From positions 2,170,001 through 2,234,000 of the forward strand of contig NZ_CP059154.1 of NCBI RefSeq assembly GCF_013456555.2: a DNA stretch of 64,000 nt, given 5' to 3'. How positions within the stretch are numbered: position 1 is the stretch's first letter; the number at the start of each line of letters is the position of its first letter. Position numbers and translations under genes: made by a program. Source of the DNA: Natrinema zhouii (GTDB lineage Archaea; Halobacteriota; Halobacteria; Halobacteriales; Natrialbaceae). Below the pieces are notes generated by a model, which was given only the letters and a program-made list of their open reading frames with translations, had not been told where the DNA came from and did not search any database. Positions 1 to 8,125 of this stretch are shown one piece after another.

Positions 1-169
1 GGTTCCCGCACCGATGAGAATGGTCGAGTCGCTCCCGCTCGAGGATTGCTTCCTGAACGGCTGTAGCTCGTTCTCGAACGAGTTTACCTGACGCGTTGAA
101 CGAATTCTCCCGACGCCACCGCACCGTATAGTCGAACGCGTTTAGGCTCGTGAGGTCTATGGCTTTCTC
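1..169. other. Window-edge sequence, no gene assigned
   Basis: Positions 2-91 are open on the plus strand and end in TGA, which could be the tail of a gene starting before the window. The minus strand is also open across the same bases. Neither frame has a recognisable motif, so I assign no product. I see no clear TATA-like box before the gene at 170. Confidence 0.3.
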
Positions 170-850
170 ATGAGCGTACGCGAGGAGTTCGACGAGTGGG
201 CGGCGAGCGGTCGCGATAAGGGGATGGAGGAGCGCCACTGGCACACCGCCAAGCACGCGCTCGCGCGGATGCCAATCGAACCCGGCGATACCGTTCTCGA
301 TCTCGGCTGCGGAAGCGGCTACGCCGGTCGGGCGCTCCGAGATACCAAAGACGCCGGCCGAGTCTACGGGCTCGACGGCGCGCCCGAGATGGCCCGCAAC
401 GCGGCCGGCTACACGGACGACTCGGACGTCGGCTACGTCGTCGGAGACTTCGACGCGCTCCCCTTCGCCGACGACTCGATCGACCACATCTGGAGTATGG
501 AAGCCTTCTATTACGCGGCGGATCCCCACCACACGCTCGAGGAAATCGCCCGCGTCCTCCGACCCGGTGGCACCGTCTACTGCGCCGTGAATTACTACGA
601 GGAGAACGTCCACTCCCACGAGTGGCAGGAGTTCATCGCCATCGAGATGACGCGCTGGGATCGCGACCAGTACCGCGAGGCCTTTCGCGACGCCGGATTG
701 TTCGTCGCCGAACAAGACACGATCCCCGACCGCGAGATCGAGATCCCCGGCGAGAGCGAGTTCCCGCTCGAGGACTGGGACACCCGCGAGGAGATGGTCG
801 AGCGCTACCGCGAGTTCGGCACGCTGCTGACCGTCGGTGTCGCTCCCTGA
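170..850 (+). CDS. Class I SAM-dependent methyltransferase
   Basis: A 226-residue soluble protein with a Methyltransf_11-type Rossmann fold. The SAM-binding motif DLGCGSG lies at residues 44-50. An acidic residue follows in YGLDGAP (about 69), and GDFDALPF near residue 92 matches the usual post-II region. The family transfers a methyl group from S-adenosylmethionine to a small molecule or other acceptor, and the sequence does not reveal which. The short length and missing extra domain argue against an rRNA methyltransferase. It starts with ATG and stands alone, with a 234-base gap before the convergent DUF1684 gene. Confidence 0.85.
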   Translation: MSVREEFDEWAASGRDKGMEERHWHTAKHALARMPIEPGDTVLDLGCGSGYAGRALRDTKDAGRVYGLDGAPEMARNAAGYTDDSDVGYVVGDFDALPFADDSIDHIWSMEAFYYAADPHHTLEEIARVLRPGGTVYCAVNYYEENVHSHEWQEFIAIEMTRWDRDQYREAFRDAGLFVAEQDTIPDREIEIPGESEFPLEDWDTREEMVERYREFGTLLTVGVAP

Positions 851-1084
851 CAGATCGAACCGCCTGCTGACGCCCGATCTGTCAACGAAAACCCCCTGAT
901 TTCCACTCGAGTCTTCGATTTACTCGCTACAACCCGTGAGGCGACCCCTGACTCGAGTCGAAACACTCCTGTCTCGTCGGTGATACTCTCCTGCGCTGCC
1001 ACTTCGACTGCAGCAGTTTCATCCTGACTGTGCCAGTCACACCCTGGCCGTACAATCGTGACGAGAGTTGGACTGGGACTGGCG

Positions 1085-1660
1085 CTACTCGTGTCGTTCG
1101 CCGGCCGGAATCGTCACCTCGAGCCAGTTTTCTTCCGGCGGCAGCGGGCAGTCGAAGGTGTCGCTGTAGGCACAAAACGGCGAGTACGCGATATTGAAGT
1201 CGACGATAATCTCGTCGCCGTCCGCGAGATCATGTTCCGGCTCGAGTTCCATGTACCGACCGCCGTCGTAGGTCTGCTGGCCGGTCGTCTTGTCGCGGAA
1301 CGGGACGAACAGCGGTTCCTCGTTCGGACTCTCCTGCTGGTAGGCCGCGAGTTCGAACGTGCCGTCTTCTAAGTCTTCATCCTCCCGATCGAGTTCGAAC
1401 TCGAGGGTCGCAACGCGGAGGTAGCGCATCTCGCGGCCCGCGGTGGTGTCCATCAGCACGACCTCGGGGTCGTCGTGAACTGTCGCAGTGGCGCTCACGC
1501 GGTAGGTCGGGTCCGGATCGAAGTAGTCGAGTCCGTTGAAGTCGTCTCGCTCCGCCGGCGGAATCGGCGACTGGGGATGGTCGGCGAAGAACTCGTCTTT
1601 TTCGGCTCGTTTCGACTCGAGTTCGTCCCGATAGCGGTCGACGTCGATAGAGTCGCTCAT
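1085..1660 (-). CDS. DUF1684 family protein
   Basis: A 191-residue acidic cytosolic protein. The C-terminal block with PFCAYS, then CPLPP and ENWL, then IPAGE is the hallmark of DUF1684 proteins, whose function is unknown. The frame stays open far upstream, but the ATG at 1660 gives a family-like N-terminus (MSDSIDVDRY) and avoids a long overlap with the divergent helicase gene. No signal peptide or membrane segment is visible. It is divergent from the helicase at 1853, with about 190 bases between them. Confidence 0.8.
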   Translation of the reverse strand: MSDSIDVDRYRDELESKRAEKDEFFADHPQSPIPPAERDDFNGLDYFDPDPTYRVSATATVHDDPEVVLMDTTAGREMRYLRVATLEFELDREDEDLEDGTFELAAYQQESPNEEPLFVPFRDKTTGQQTYDGGRYMELEPEHDLADGDEIIVDFNIAYSPFCAYSDTFDCPLPPEENWLEVTIPAGERHE

Positions 1661-1852
1661 GGCCGGTATAGGTGGTCGGGACTGGAAGGCGTTACGTTCC
1701 GCTCGGCTACCCGCTCCGACACGGATGCGTCCGAATGGACTCGAGGAAGAGAACGGATAGATACCATGGAGTAGAAACGATTCCCGCTCCACCTGATATT
1801 TATATACCATCGCGCGGCCAATCCAGTCCGTCAACGCTATGCACGACCGACG

Positions 1853-4243
1853 ATGAGTACGGCAAGAATGACGAATTGGCGGACGGTGTTCGGGCACTCC
1901 CAGCCCTACGAGCCGCAGGTCGACGGTATCGAGACGGCCATCGAGACCGGACGGGACGGCGGCTATTCCGTCATCGAAGGGGCCTGTGGTACCGGGAAGA
2001 CGATGATCGCGCTCACCGCGGGGATCGACCTCGTACGCGACCCGGACACCGACTACGAACGCGTGCTCGTGCTCACGAGCGTCAAACAGCAACTGCGCCA
2101 GTTCGAAGCAGACCTCGAGACGATCAACGAGAACCTGCCGGCCGACTGGGACCCGATTTCGGGACTCACACTGGTCGGGAAGGCCGACGTCTGTCCGTAC
2201 AACCGCGAGTCTGCGGCGGGGTTCGACGACGGCAACGTCTACGACCGCTGTGAGACCCTGCGGGACCGCACTCGCGACCTCACCGGCGAGGGCGGCGACA
2301 CGACCGCACAGAACCTGGCCGCTCGCGCCCGAAGCCAGCAGATCGGACTGGCAGACAGCGGGAGCCAGTCCAAGAATACGTTCCTCGAGACCGCGGGCGA
2401 ATCGACGTCGTACCCGCCGGAACTCCCCGAGTACGGCGATGGCGGGCCCGTAGGCGCAGAAACCGAGTACTGTCCGTTCTACGCGCAGTATCTCGACGAT
2501 TTGCCGGACGAGGAGGAAGAGGGGTCGACCGCGGAGGCGGTCCCGTACGATATCACAGATGCAGGGATGGTCACTCCGGAAGACCTGGTCGCCCGCTCCG
2601 TGAAACACGGCACCTGCCCGCACTCCGTGATGGGGGCCGCTCTCGGCGAGGTTGAGGTCGTGATCGGCAACTACTACCACGCCTTCGACCCCCGAACGGT
2701 CGGCTCCTTTACCGGCGCACTGTTGGACGAGTCGACGTACGTCGTCTGCGACGAGGCACATATGTTAGAGCCCCGCGTCCGCGACCTAGTCAGCGAGGGC
2801 GCGGCAGACAGCACGCTCCGGGACGCCGAGACGGAGCTCTCGCGGGTCATCCAGCCAGTCAAGTTCGAGCGGGAGGGCCGGCAGGCCGAAGGCGGCTCCA
2901 AGACCGCCGACGCGGATCTCGTTCGCGCCGAACTCGACGACAGCGACGTCTCCTACGAGGAACTCAATCGGACCCTCGAGTTCGTCCGGGACCTCCGGGA
3001 GGAACTCGACCGTCGAGTCACAGCCCATCTCGACCGGAACCACCGGGGCTGGCAGTCGGACCTGAATGATCTCTCCGACGAGGAGATTCCCCTCCGCGAT
3101 CCGGGCGAGCCCGCCGAAGACGAACTCAGCGAGTGGGCGATCGAGGCGGGGTACGGCGACGCCGACTGGGTCCGCGCCGAGTCCGTCGGTGCGGTCGTCG
3201 CGCGGATCCTCGACGAAGCCGAAGACGAGGATCGAACCCGCGCCGCACCCGCGGTCGGTCGCGTCCTCGGCGAGTGGTACCGGCAGGGACACACCGATTA
3301 CTTCCGGGAGATCGAACTCGAGCGAACCTGGGACGACACCGAGCCCGCGGACTCGTGGCGGCGAGCCTACAACGCCCGGCTGGCTCTGCACAACTGCGTC
3401 CCCAGTGACGCCATCGGCGACCGCCTCGCCATGTTCGGCGGCGGGATTCTGATGAGTGCGACCCTCGAGCCGATGGACGCCTTCACCGAAGTAACGGGGC
3501 TTCAGTACCTCGAGCGCGAGGAAGACAGGCCGGTCGTCGAGCGGCGATACGGACTCCACTTTCCCAGAGAAAACCGCGAGAGCTTCGCGGTCGCCGCACC
3601 GAAGTACACCTACGATAATCGAGGGAGTCCGGGAGAAGACAATCCGACGCGGCGGTCCTACGCGAGCGCCATCGCGAAAGTCGCGGAACTTCCCGGCAAC
3701 ATCCTCGTCGGGATGCCCAGTTACGCCGAAGCCGAGTGGACCGCCGGCGTCCTCGAGGACCGGATCGAGAAACCCGTCCTGGTAGACGTTGCGAGCGACG
3801 ACGAGACGACCCAGTCGCTCAAAGACGAGTTCTTCGCCGGCGAGGGGAAGGTGCTCGTGACCAGTCTGCGGGGGACGTTAACCGAGGGCGTCGACTACAG
3901 CGGCGATCGTCTCGCCGCGGCGGTCGTCTGCGGCGTTCCGATCGTCAACACCTCGAGCCCGCGGACGAAAGCCGTCCGCCGGGCGTACGACGACGAGTTC
4001 GGCGACGGCTTCACCTACGCACTCACCATTCCCGCAGTGCGAAAGGCCCGGCAGGCGATCGGCCGCGTCATCCGCAGCCCCGAAGACGTCGGCGTGCGCG
4101 TCCTGCTCGACGAGCGCTATGCCCGCGACAGCTGGGATTCGGTCAGGCCGTACCTGCCCGACGACGGCGAGTTTCAGACGGTGAGTCCGGACATGCTCGA
4201 CGTGGGTCTCGAGCGATTTCGGTCGCGCCTCGCCCCGCAGTAA
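1853..4243 (+). CDS. XPD/DinG-like superfamily 2 DNA helicase with Fe-S cluster cysteines
   Basis: A 796-residue ATP-dependent helicase of the Rad3/XPD/DinG group. The Walker A motif GTGKT is at 46-50 and the DEAH box at 300-303. C-terminal motifs end in QAIGRVIRSPED and match the family. Four cysteines between the Walker motifs (C114, C133, C207, C255) fit the [4Fe-4S] ligands of XPD, which act in 5'-3' unwinding. An acidic insertion around 215-232 (DEEEEGS) is a halophile feature. The likely role is DNA repair or processing of structured DNA. The ATG at 1853 was chosen; an ATG six codons later is also possible. Confidence 0.85.
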   Translation: MSTARMTNWRTVFGHSQPYEPQVDGIETAIETGRDGGYSVIEGACGTGKTMIALTAGIDLVRDPDTDYERVLVLTSVKQQLRQFEADLETINENLPADWDPISGLTLVGKADVCPYNRESAAGFDDGNVYDRCETLRDRTRDLTGEGGDTTAQNLAARARSQQIGLADSGSQSKNTFLETAGESTSYPPELPEYGDGGPVGAETEYCPFYAQYLDDLPDEEEEGSTAEAVPYDITDAGMVTPEDLVARSVKHGTCPHSVMGAALGEVEVVIGNYYHAFDPRTVGSFTGALLDESTYVVCDEAHMLEPRVRDLVSEGAADSTLRDAETELSRVIQPVKFEREGRQAEGGSKTADADLVRAELDDSDVSYEELNRTLEFVRDLREELDRRVTAHLDRNHRGWQSDLNDLSDEEIPLRDPGEPAEDELSEWAIEAGYGDADWVRAESVGAVVARILDEAEDEDRTRAAPAVGRVLGEWYRQGHTDYFREIELERTWDDTEPADSWRRAYNARLALHNCVPSDAIGDRLAMFGGGILMSATLEPMDAFTEVTGLQYLEREEDRPVVERRYGLHFPRENRESFAVAAPKYTYDNRGSPGEDNPTRRSYASAIAKVAELPGNILVGMPSYAEAEWTAGVLEDRIEKPVLVDVASDDETTQSLKDEFFAGEGKVLVTSLRGTLTEGVDYSGDRLAAAVVCGVPIVNTSSPRTKAVRRAYDDEFGDGFTYALTIPAVRKARQAIGRVIRSPEDVGVRVLLDERYARDSWDSVRPYLPDDGEFQTVSPDMLDVGLERFRSRLAPQ

Positions 4244-4343
4244 CGGGTGATCGACTCGATCGGGCGTCAGTATCGACCTCGAGCGAGTTCGCACCGAATC
4301 GGGGCCTTCAAGCGGCACCGCCAGAGAATTCGTACCGTCAACT

Positions 4344-6293
4344 GTGTCCGGATTGCTTTCGATAGAGACTGGCATTGCCCCGCTGGCTGCCGACTCCAGT
4401 TCGCTCGCAGTGACGCCCCAGATGCTAGCCGTGTTCGGGGTCATCGTCATCGCGCTCGTGTTGTTCATCACCGAACTGCTCCCCATCGACGTGACTGCCA
4501 TCCTGATTATGGTGTTGTTGATGGTGCTGGGAGCCGACGGCGTGGTGAACCTCACCGAAATTTCGACGGCCGAGGGGACCTCGGGCTTTTCGAATTCGGC
4601 GACGATTACCGTGCTGGCGATGCTCATTCTCAGTTCGGGGATCAGCCAGACGGGGGTCGTCCAGATACTCGGGCGGAAGATGTCCGCCTTCGCGGGCGAC
4701 GACCTCGACAAACAGCTCCTCGCGACGATCGGCGTCAGCGGCCCGATCTCCGGCTTCATCAACAACACGCCGGTCGTCGCCATCCTCGTTCCCGTCATCT
4801 CTGACATCGCCCACAAGGGGAAGACCTCGCCCTCGAAACTCCTGATCCCTCTCTCGTACGCCTCGATGTTCGGCGGGATGCTCACGCTCATCGGCACCTC
4901 GACGAATATCCTCGCGAGCGATGTCTCCGAACGCCTGCTCGGGCAGCCGTTTTCGATGTTCGAGTTCACCAAGCTCGGGATCATTGTCCTGATCGTCGGG
5001 AGTATCTATCTCCTCACCATCGGCCACCGACTGCTGCCCGAACGCGTCCCCGTCGAGGAGGACTACGTTCAGGACTACGCTATCGAGGAGTACCTGACCG
5101 AAGTCGTCGTCGACGAGGACTCGCCGCTGATCGGGACGACCGTTGCCAACGCCATCGACCACGTCGAGTTCGACGCCGACATTCTGCAGGTCGTCCGCGA
5201 CGACGAGGAGTTCATCGAACCCATCGGTCAGAAGACGCTTCGAGCGGGCGACCTGCTCCGGCTGCGGGCCGACCGACCGACCGTCCAGCAACTCGTCGAC
5301 CGGGGGACGCTGACCCTCGCCGGTAGCCCCGAGACCGCCGACGACTTGGAGCCCAAGGAAGTCCCCGACCGGACCCTCGTCGAAATCGTCGTCCCGCGGG
5401 GCTCGTTCCTCGTCGGCGAATCGCTCGAAACCTCGACGTTTCGACAGCGCTACGACGCGACCGTGCTGGCATTCCGCAGCCGAGGCGAGACGGTTCGGAG
5501 CGACATGGACGAGCGCCGGATCCGCGTGGGCGATACGCTGCTGGTCCAGGCGGCTCCGGACAGCATCGACCGACTGTCACAGAACGACGACTTCATCGTC
5601 GCACACGAACCCGAGGAACCCGATTACCGGACCGAGAAGATTCCCCACGCGGCGGCGATCATGGCGGGCGTCGTCGGCTTCGTCGCCGTCCCGTGGGGGA
5701 CGGTCGGTTCGACGCTCGCCGGCGCGACCGGCGTCGGCGCGTTCGAGGGACTCGCCGCCTTTTCCCTGCCGATCCTCGTGACCGCGCTCGCGGGGGTCGT
5801 CGCGATGGTCGCGACGGGCGTCCTCAAACCGACCGAGATCTACGACGCCGTGGAGTGGGACGTGATCTTCCTCCTGGCCGGCATCATCCCGCTCGGGATC
5901 GCCTTAGAGCAGACCGGCGGGGCGGATCTCCTGGGCACCCTCGTCGCCTCGACCGGAACGTACCTCCCCGTGATCGGCGTCCTGTGGGTATTCTATCTCG
6001 CGACGGGGCTCATCACGGGCGTCATCTCCAACAACGCGAGCGTCGTGTTGATGCTCCCCGTGGCCGTCGAGACCGCGACCCAGATCGGTGCGAACCCGTT
6101 CGCGTTCGTGCTTGCGGTGACGTTCGCGGCCTCGACCGCCTTCCTCACGCCCGTCGGCTATCAGACGAACCTCTTCGTCTACGGGCCGGGCGGCTACAAA
6201 TTCATGGATTTCGTCCGGGTCGGCGCACCGCTGCAGTTGCTGCTCTCCGTCGTGACCGTCCTCGGAATCGCGTTCTTCTGGGGCCTCACGTAA
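4344..6293 (+). CDS. SLC13/CitM-type anion permease with two TrkA-C (RCK_C) domains
   Basis: A 649-residue membrane protein. The N-terminal half has hydrophobic helices from about residue 26 and the loop pattern SGFINNTPVVAIL, followed by GTSTNI, as in the divalent anion:sodium symporter family. Two soluble TrkA-C regulatory domains occupy about 220-300 and 320-405. The second transport half follows and contains GVISNNASVV, the repeat of the first-half NNTP motif. This layout matches archaeal and bacterial permeases for sulfate, dicarboxylates or similar anions; the substrate cannot be read from sequence. The start is GTG at 4344, 100 bases after the helicase. Confidence 0.85.
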   Translation: MSGLLSIETGIAPLAADSSSLAVTPQMLAVFGVIVIALVLFITELLPIDVTAILIMVLLMVLGADGVVNLTEISTAEGTSGFSNSATITVLAMLILSSGISQTGVVQILGRKMSAFAGDDLDKQLLATIGVSGPISGFINNTPVVAILVPVISDIAHKGKTSPSKLLIPLSYASMFGGMLTLIGTSTNILASDVSERLLGQPFSMFEFTKLGIIVLIVGSIYLLTIGHRLLPERVPVEEDYVQDYAIEEYLTEVVVDEDSPLIGTTVANAIDHVEFDADILQVVRDDEEFIEPIGQKTLRAGDLLRLRADRPTVQQLVDRGTLTLAGSPETADDLEPKEVPDRTLVEIVVPRGSFLVGESLETSTFRQRYDATVLAFRSRGETVRSDMDERRIRVGDTLLVQAAPDSIDRLSQNDDFIVAHEPEEPDYRTEKIPHAAAIMAGVVGFVAVPWGTVGSTLAGATGVGAFEGLAAFSLPILVTALAGVVAMVATGVLKPTEIYDAVEWDVIFLLAGIIPLGIALEQTGGADLLGTLVASTGTYLPVIGVLWVFYLATGLITGVISNNASVVLMLPVAVETATQIGANPFAFVLAVTFAASTAFLTPVGYQTNLFVYGPGGYKFMDFVRVGAPLQLLLSVVTVLGIAFFWGLT

Positions 6294-6299
6294 CGGGCC

Positions 6300-6482
6300 T
6301 CACTCCTCCGTTTCGTCGCTCTCCTCGGTCGACGCTTCCTCGTCCAGTTCGGCTTCGTCCTCGTCGTCAAGCGACGGTTCGTCCTCGTCGTTTCGTTCGA
6401 GTGCTTCGTCCAGTTCCCGTTCGCGCTGGCGCTTCTCCGTGTCGTCGGCCTGCTTGTCTCGACTGTCTTTGGAGTCTGCCAT
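6300..6482 (-). CDS. Small highly acidic haloarchaeal protein
   Basis: A 60-residue protein made almost entirely of charged residues: a basic/acidic N-terminal half (RQRERELDEALERND) followed by a run of Asp and Glu. It is probably intrinsically disordered or a short helix. It has no cysteine, signal peptide or membrane segment. It converges on the permease gene with a six-base gap. I do not recognise a family; codon composition is haloarchaeal and the length is typical of the many small acidic proteins in these genomes. Confidence 0.6.
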   Translation of the reverse strand: MADSKDSRDKQADDTEKRQRERELDEALERNDEDEPSLDDEDEAELDEEASTEESDETEE

Positions 6483-6670
6483 CGGTTCGGATACGGTCGC
6501 TGGCGGGATAACGCTGTGGCAGTCAATATCGTCCGTCTACAGACGGGACCGTTCATGGGGCCGTTTTCGAGGCTGAATCCGACCGCCGACTCGCCGCTCT
6601 CGAGGCGACTGAACGCCTCGGAAACGCCCCGGAAACGTCCCGCGCCCGGCTGTGATGGTAACGGGTGCCG

Positions 6671-6982
6671 TTATCGAGTGTTCATGGGACGATACGGACG
6701 GAGTGCGGCCGCGTTCGGCACCACTCGAACGAGCGCCGAGGCCCGCTTGTACGCCACGCGCTCGCTCGGCGATTTCGCCGCGGTGAGCTTCCAGAACCCC
6801 GGCGAGTCGAACCGCAGTCGACACAGCCCCCGTTCGTCCGTCCGCACCGATTTCGTTTCGGTCGAAACGACGGCTCCCTCGACGGGGTATCGTCGATTAT
6901 CGCGGACGCGGACGGTAATCTCTGTCCCGACCGCTACCTCTCTCCGCTCGAGGTCGATCCGGAGCTTTCGGGTAACTCTCAT
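6671..6982 (-). CDS. Small haloarchaeal protein with an Ig/carboxypeptidase-regulatory-like fold (hypothetical)
   Basis: A 103-residue protein when started at the ATG at 6982; an upstream ATG at 7015 would add 11 residues. The pattern EVAVGTEITVRVRD, then a PVEGAVV stretch, then TDERGLCRLRF resembles a carboxypeptidase-regulatory-like or transthyretin-like beta-sandwich, in which a loop followed by GxC/GxA marks the sandwich. No enzyme motif is present. The role is unknown. It lies just upstream of the thiQ-like end of the importer operon, is not in tight spacing with it, and is probably independent. Confidence 0.55.
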   Translation of the reverse strand: MRVTRKLRIDLERREVAVGTEITVRVRDNRRYPVEGAVVSTETKSVRTDERGLCRLRFDSPGFWKLTAAKSPSERVAYKRASALVRVVPNAAALRPYRPMNTR

Positions 6983-7072
6983 GCGGGGTGCTACCACGCC
7001 TGTAGTGAAAGACATCTACTTGCACATCCCGGGACGGTCGAGACAGCCGGCCAAGACGGCTTGTGGTGGCCC

Positions 7073-8125
7073 TCAGTGCGGACCGACGACGTGTGCGTCG
7101 TCGGGGTCGAACCCGACCGTCAGTTCGTCGCGTTCGGGAACCTCGGGGAGCTGGAGGACGATCCGTGCACCGTTCCACCGACCGTTGACGCGGACGGTTT
7201 CGCCGAGGAACTCGCTGGTCTCGACGTTCACCGTCAGCCGGTTGCGCTCCACGGACTGTGAGAGCGCGCCCGGCCGAACGCAGAACGTGAGCCGATCGGT
7301 TCCGTCGGAGGCGGACAGCGTGAACCGCTCGCCGTCGATCTCGACCTGCGCGTACTCGCCGTCACGGCTCCGAACCTCGCCGTCGAAGACGTTGTTGTCG
7401 CCGACGAACTCGGCCACGAACCGCGTCGCGGGTTCGCGATAGATCTCCTGCGGGCGACCGACCTGCTCGACGCGGCCGCCGTTCATGACCGCGAGCCGAT
7501 CCGAGATTGCCAGCGCCTCCGCCTGATCGTGGGTGACGTAGACGGTCGTGATCTCGAGTTCGGACTGAATCCGTTTGAGCTGTCTGCGCAGCGACTCCCG
7601 GAGCTGTGCGTCGAGCGCGCTCATTGGCTCGTCGAGCAAGAGCAGGTCCGGCGCCGGTGCGAGCGCTCGAGCCAGCGCCACCCGCTGTTGCTGGCCGCCC
7701 GACAGCGCTTCGGGACTGCGGTCGTCCATTCCCTCGAGATCGACCAGCTCGAGCAGGTCGGCGACGCGTTCGTCGACCGACAGTCCCTCCGGCGGCTCCC
7801 GAAACTGGAGGCCGTAACCGACGTTCTCGGCGATGCTCATGTGCGGGAACAGCGCGTAGCTCTGGAAGACGACGCCGATGTCCCGCCGCTCGGGTGGGAC
7901 GCCAGCCATCTCCCGACCGTCGTACCGAACGGTTCCCTCGGTCGTCTCCTCGAATCCAGCGATGGTCCGCAACGTGGTCGTCTTTCCGCACCCGGAGGGG
8001 CCGACGAGGGTGAAGAACTCCCCGTCGCGGACGGCGATGTCGATGCCCTCGAGCGCGACCGTGTCGGTGGCGGTGCCGGTCTCACCGTAGACTTTCGAGA
8101 CGCCCTCGAGGCGAAGGTCGGTCAC
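7073..8125 (-). CDS. thiQ: ABC transporter ATP-binding protein, thiamine-type importer
   Basis: A 350-residue ATPase with Walker A GPSGCGKT at 42-49, signature LSGGQ at 141-145, Walker B LLLLDEP and the H-loop VTHDQAEAL. The C-terminal ~70 residues look like a TOBE domain, as in the Pot/Fbp/Thi group (E. coli ThiQ itself is shorter and lacks it). The start is GTG at 8125, and its first bases overlap the permease stop (GTGA), so the two are translationally coupled. It powers the importer made by the two upstream genes. Thiamine is inferred from the binding protein; iron or polyamine cannot be excluded from the ATPase alone. Confidence 0.85.
   Translation of the reverse strand: MTDLRLEGVSKVYGETGTATDTVALEGIDIAVRDGEFFTLVGPSGCGKTTTLRTIAGFEETTEGTVRYDGREMAGVPPERRDIGVVFQSYALFPHMSIAENVGYGLQFREPPEGLSVDERVADLLELVDLEGMDDRSPEALSGGQQQRVALARALAPAPDLLLLDEPMSALDAQLRESLRRQLKRIQSELEITTVYVTHDQAEALAISDRLAVMNGGRVEQVGRPQEIYREPATRFVAEFVGDNNVFDGEVRSRDGEYAQVEIDGERFTLSASDGTDRLTFCVRPGALSQSVERNRLTVNVETSEFLGETVRVNGRWNGARIVLQLPEVPERDELTVGFDPDDAHVVGPH

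Noticed and set aside
1661..2761. Extension of the DUF1684 gene to a 558-residue protein
   Set aside because: The upstream part overlaps the divergent helicase gene from 1853 and has no family similarity. The ATG at 1660 gives the normal DUF1684 length.
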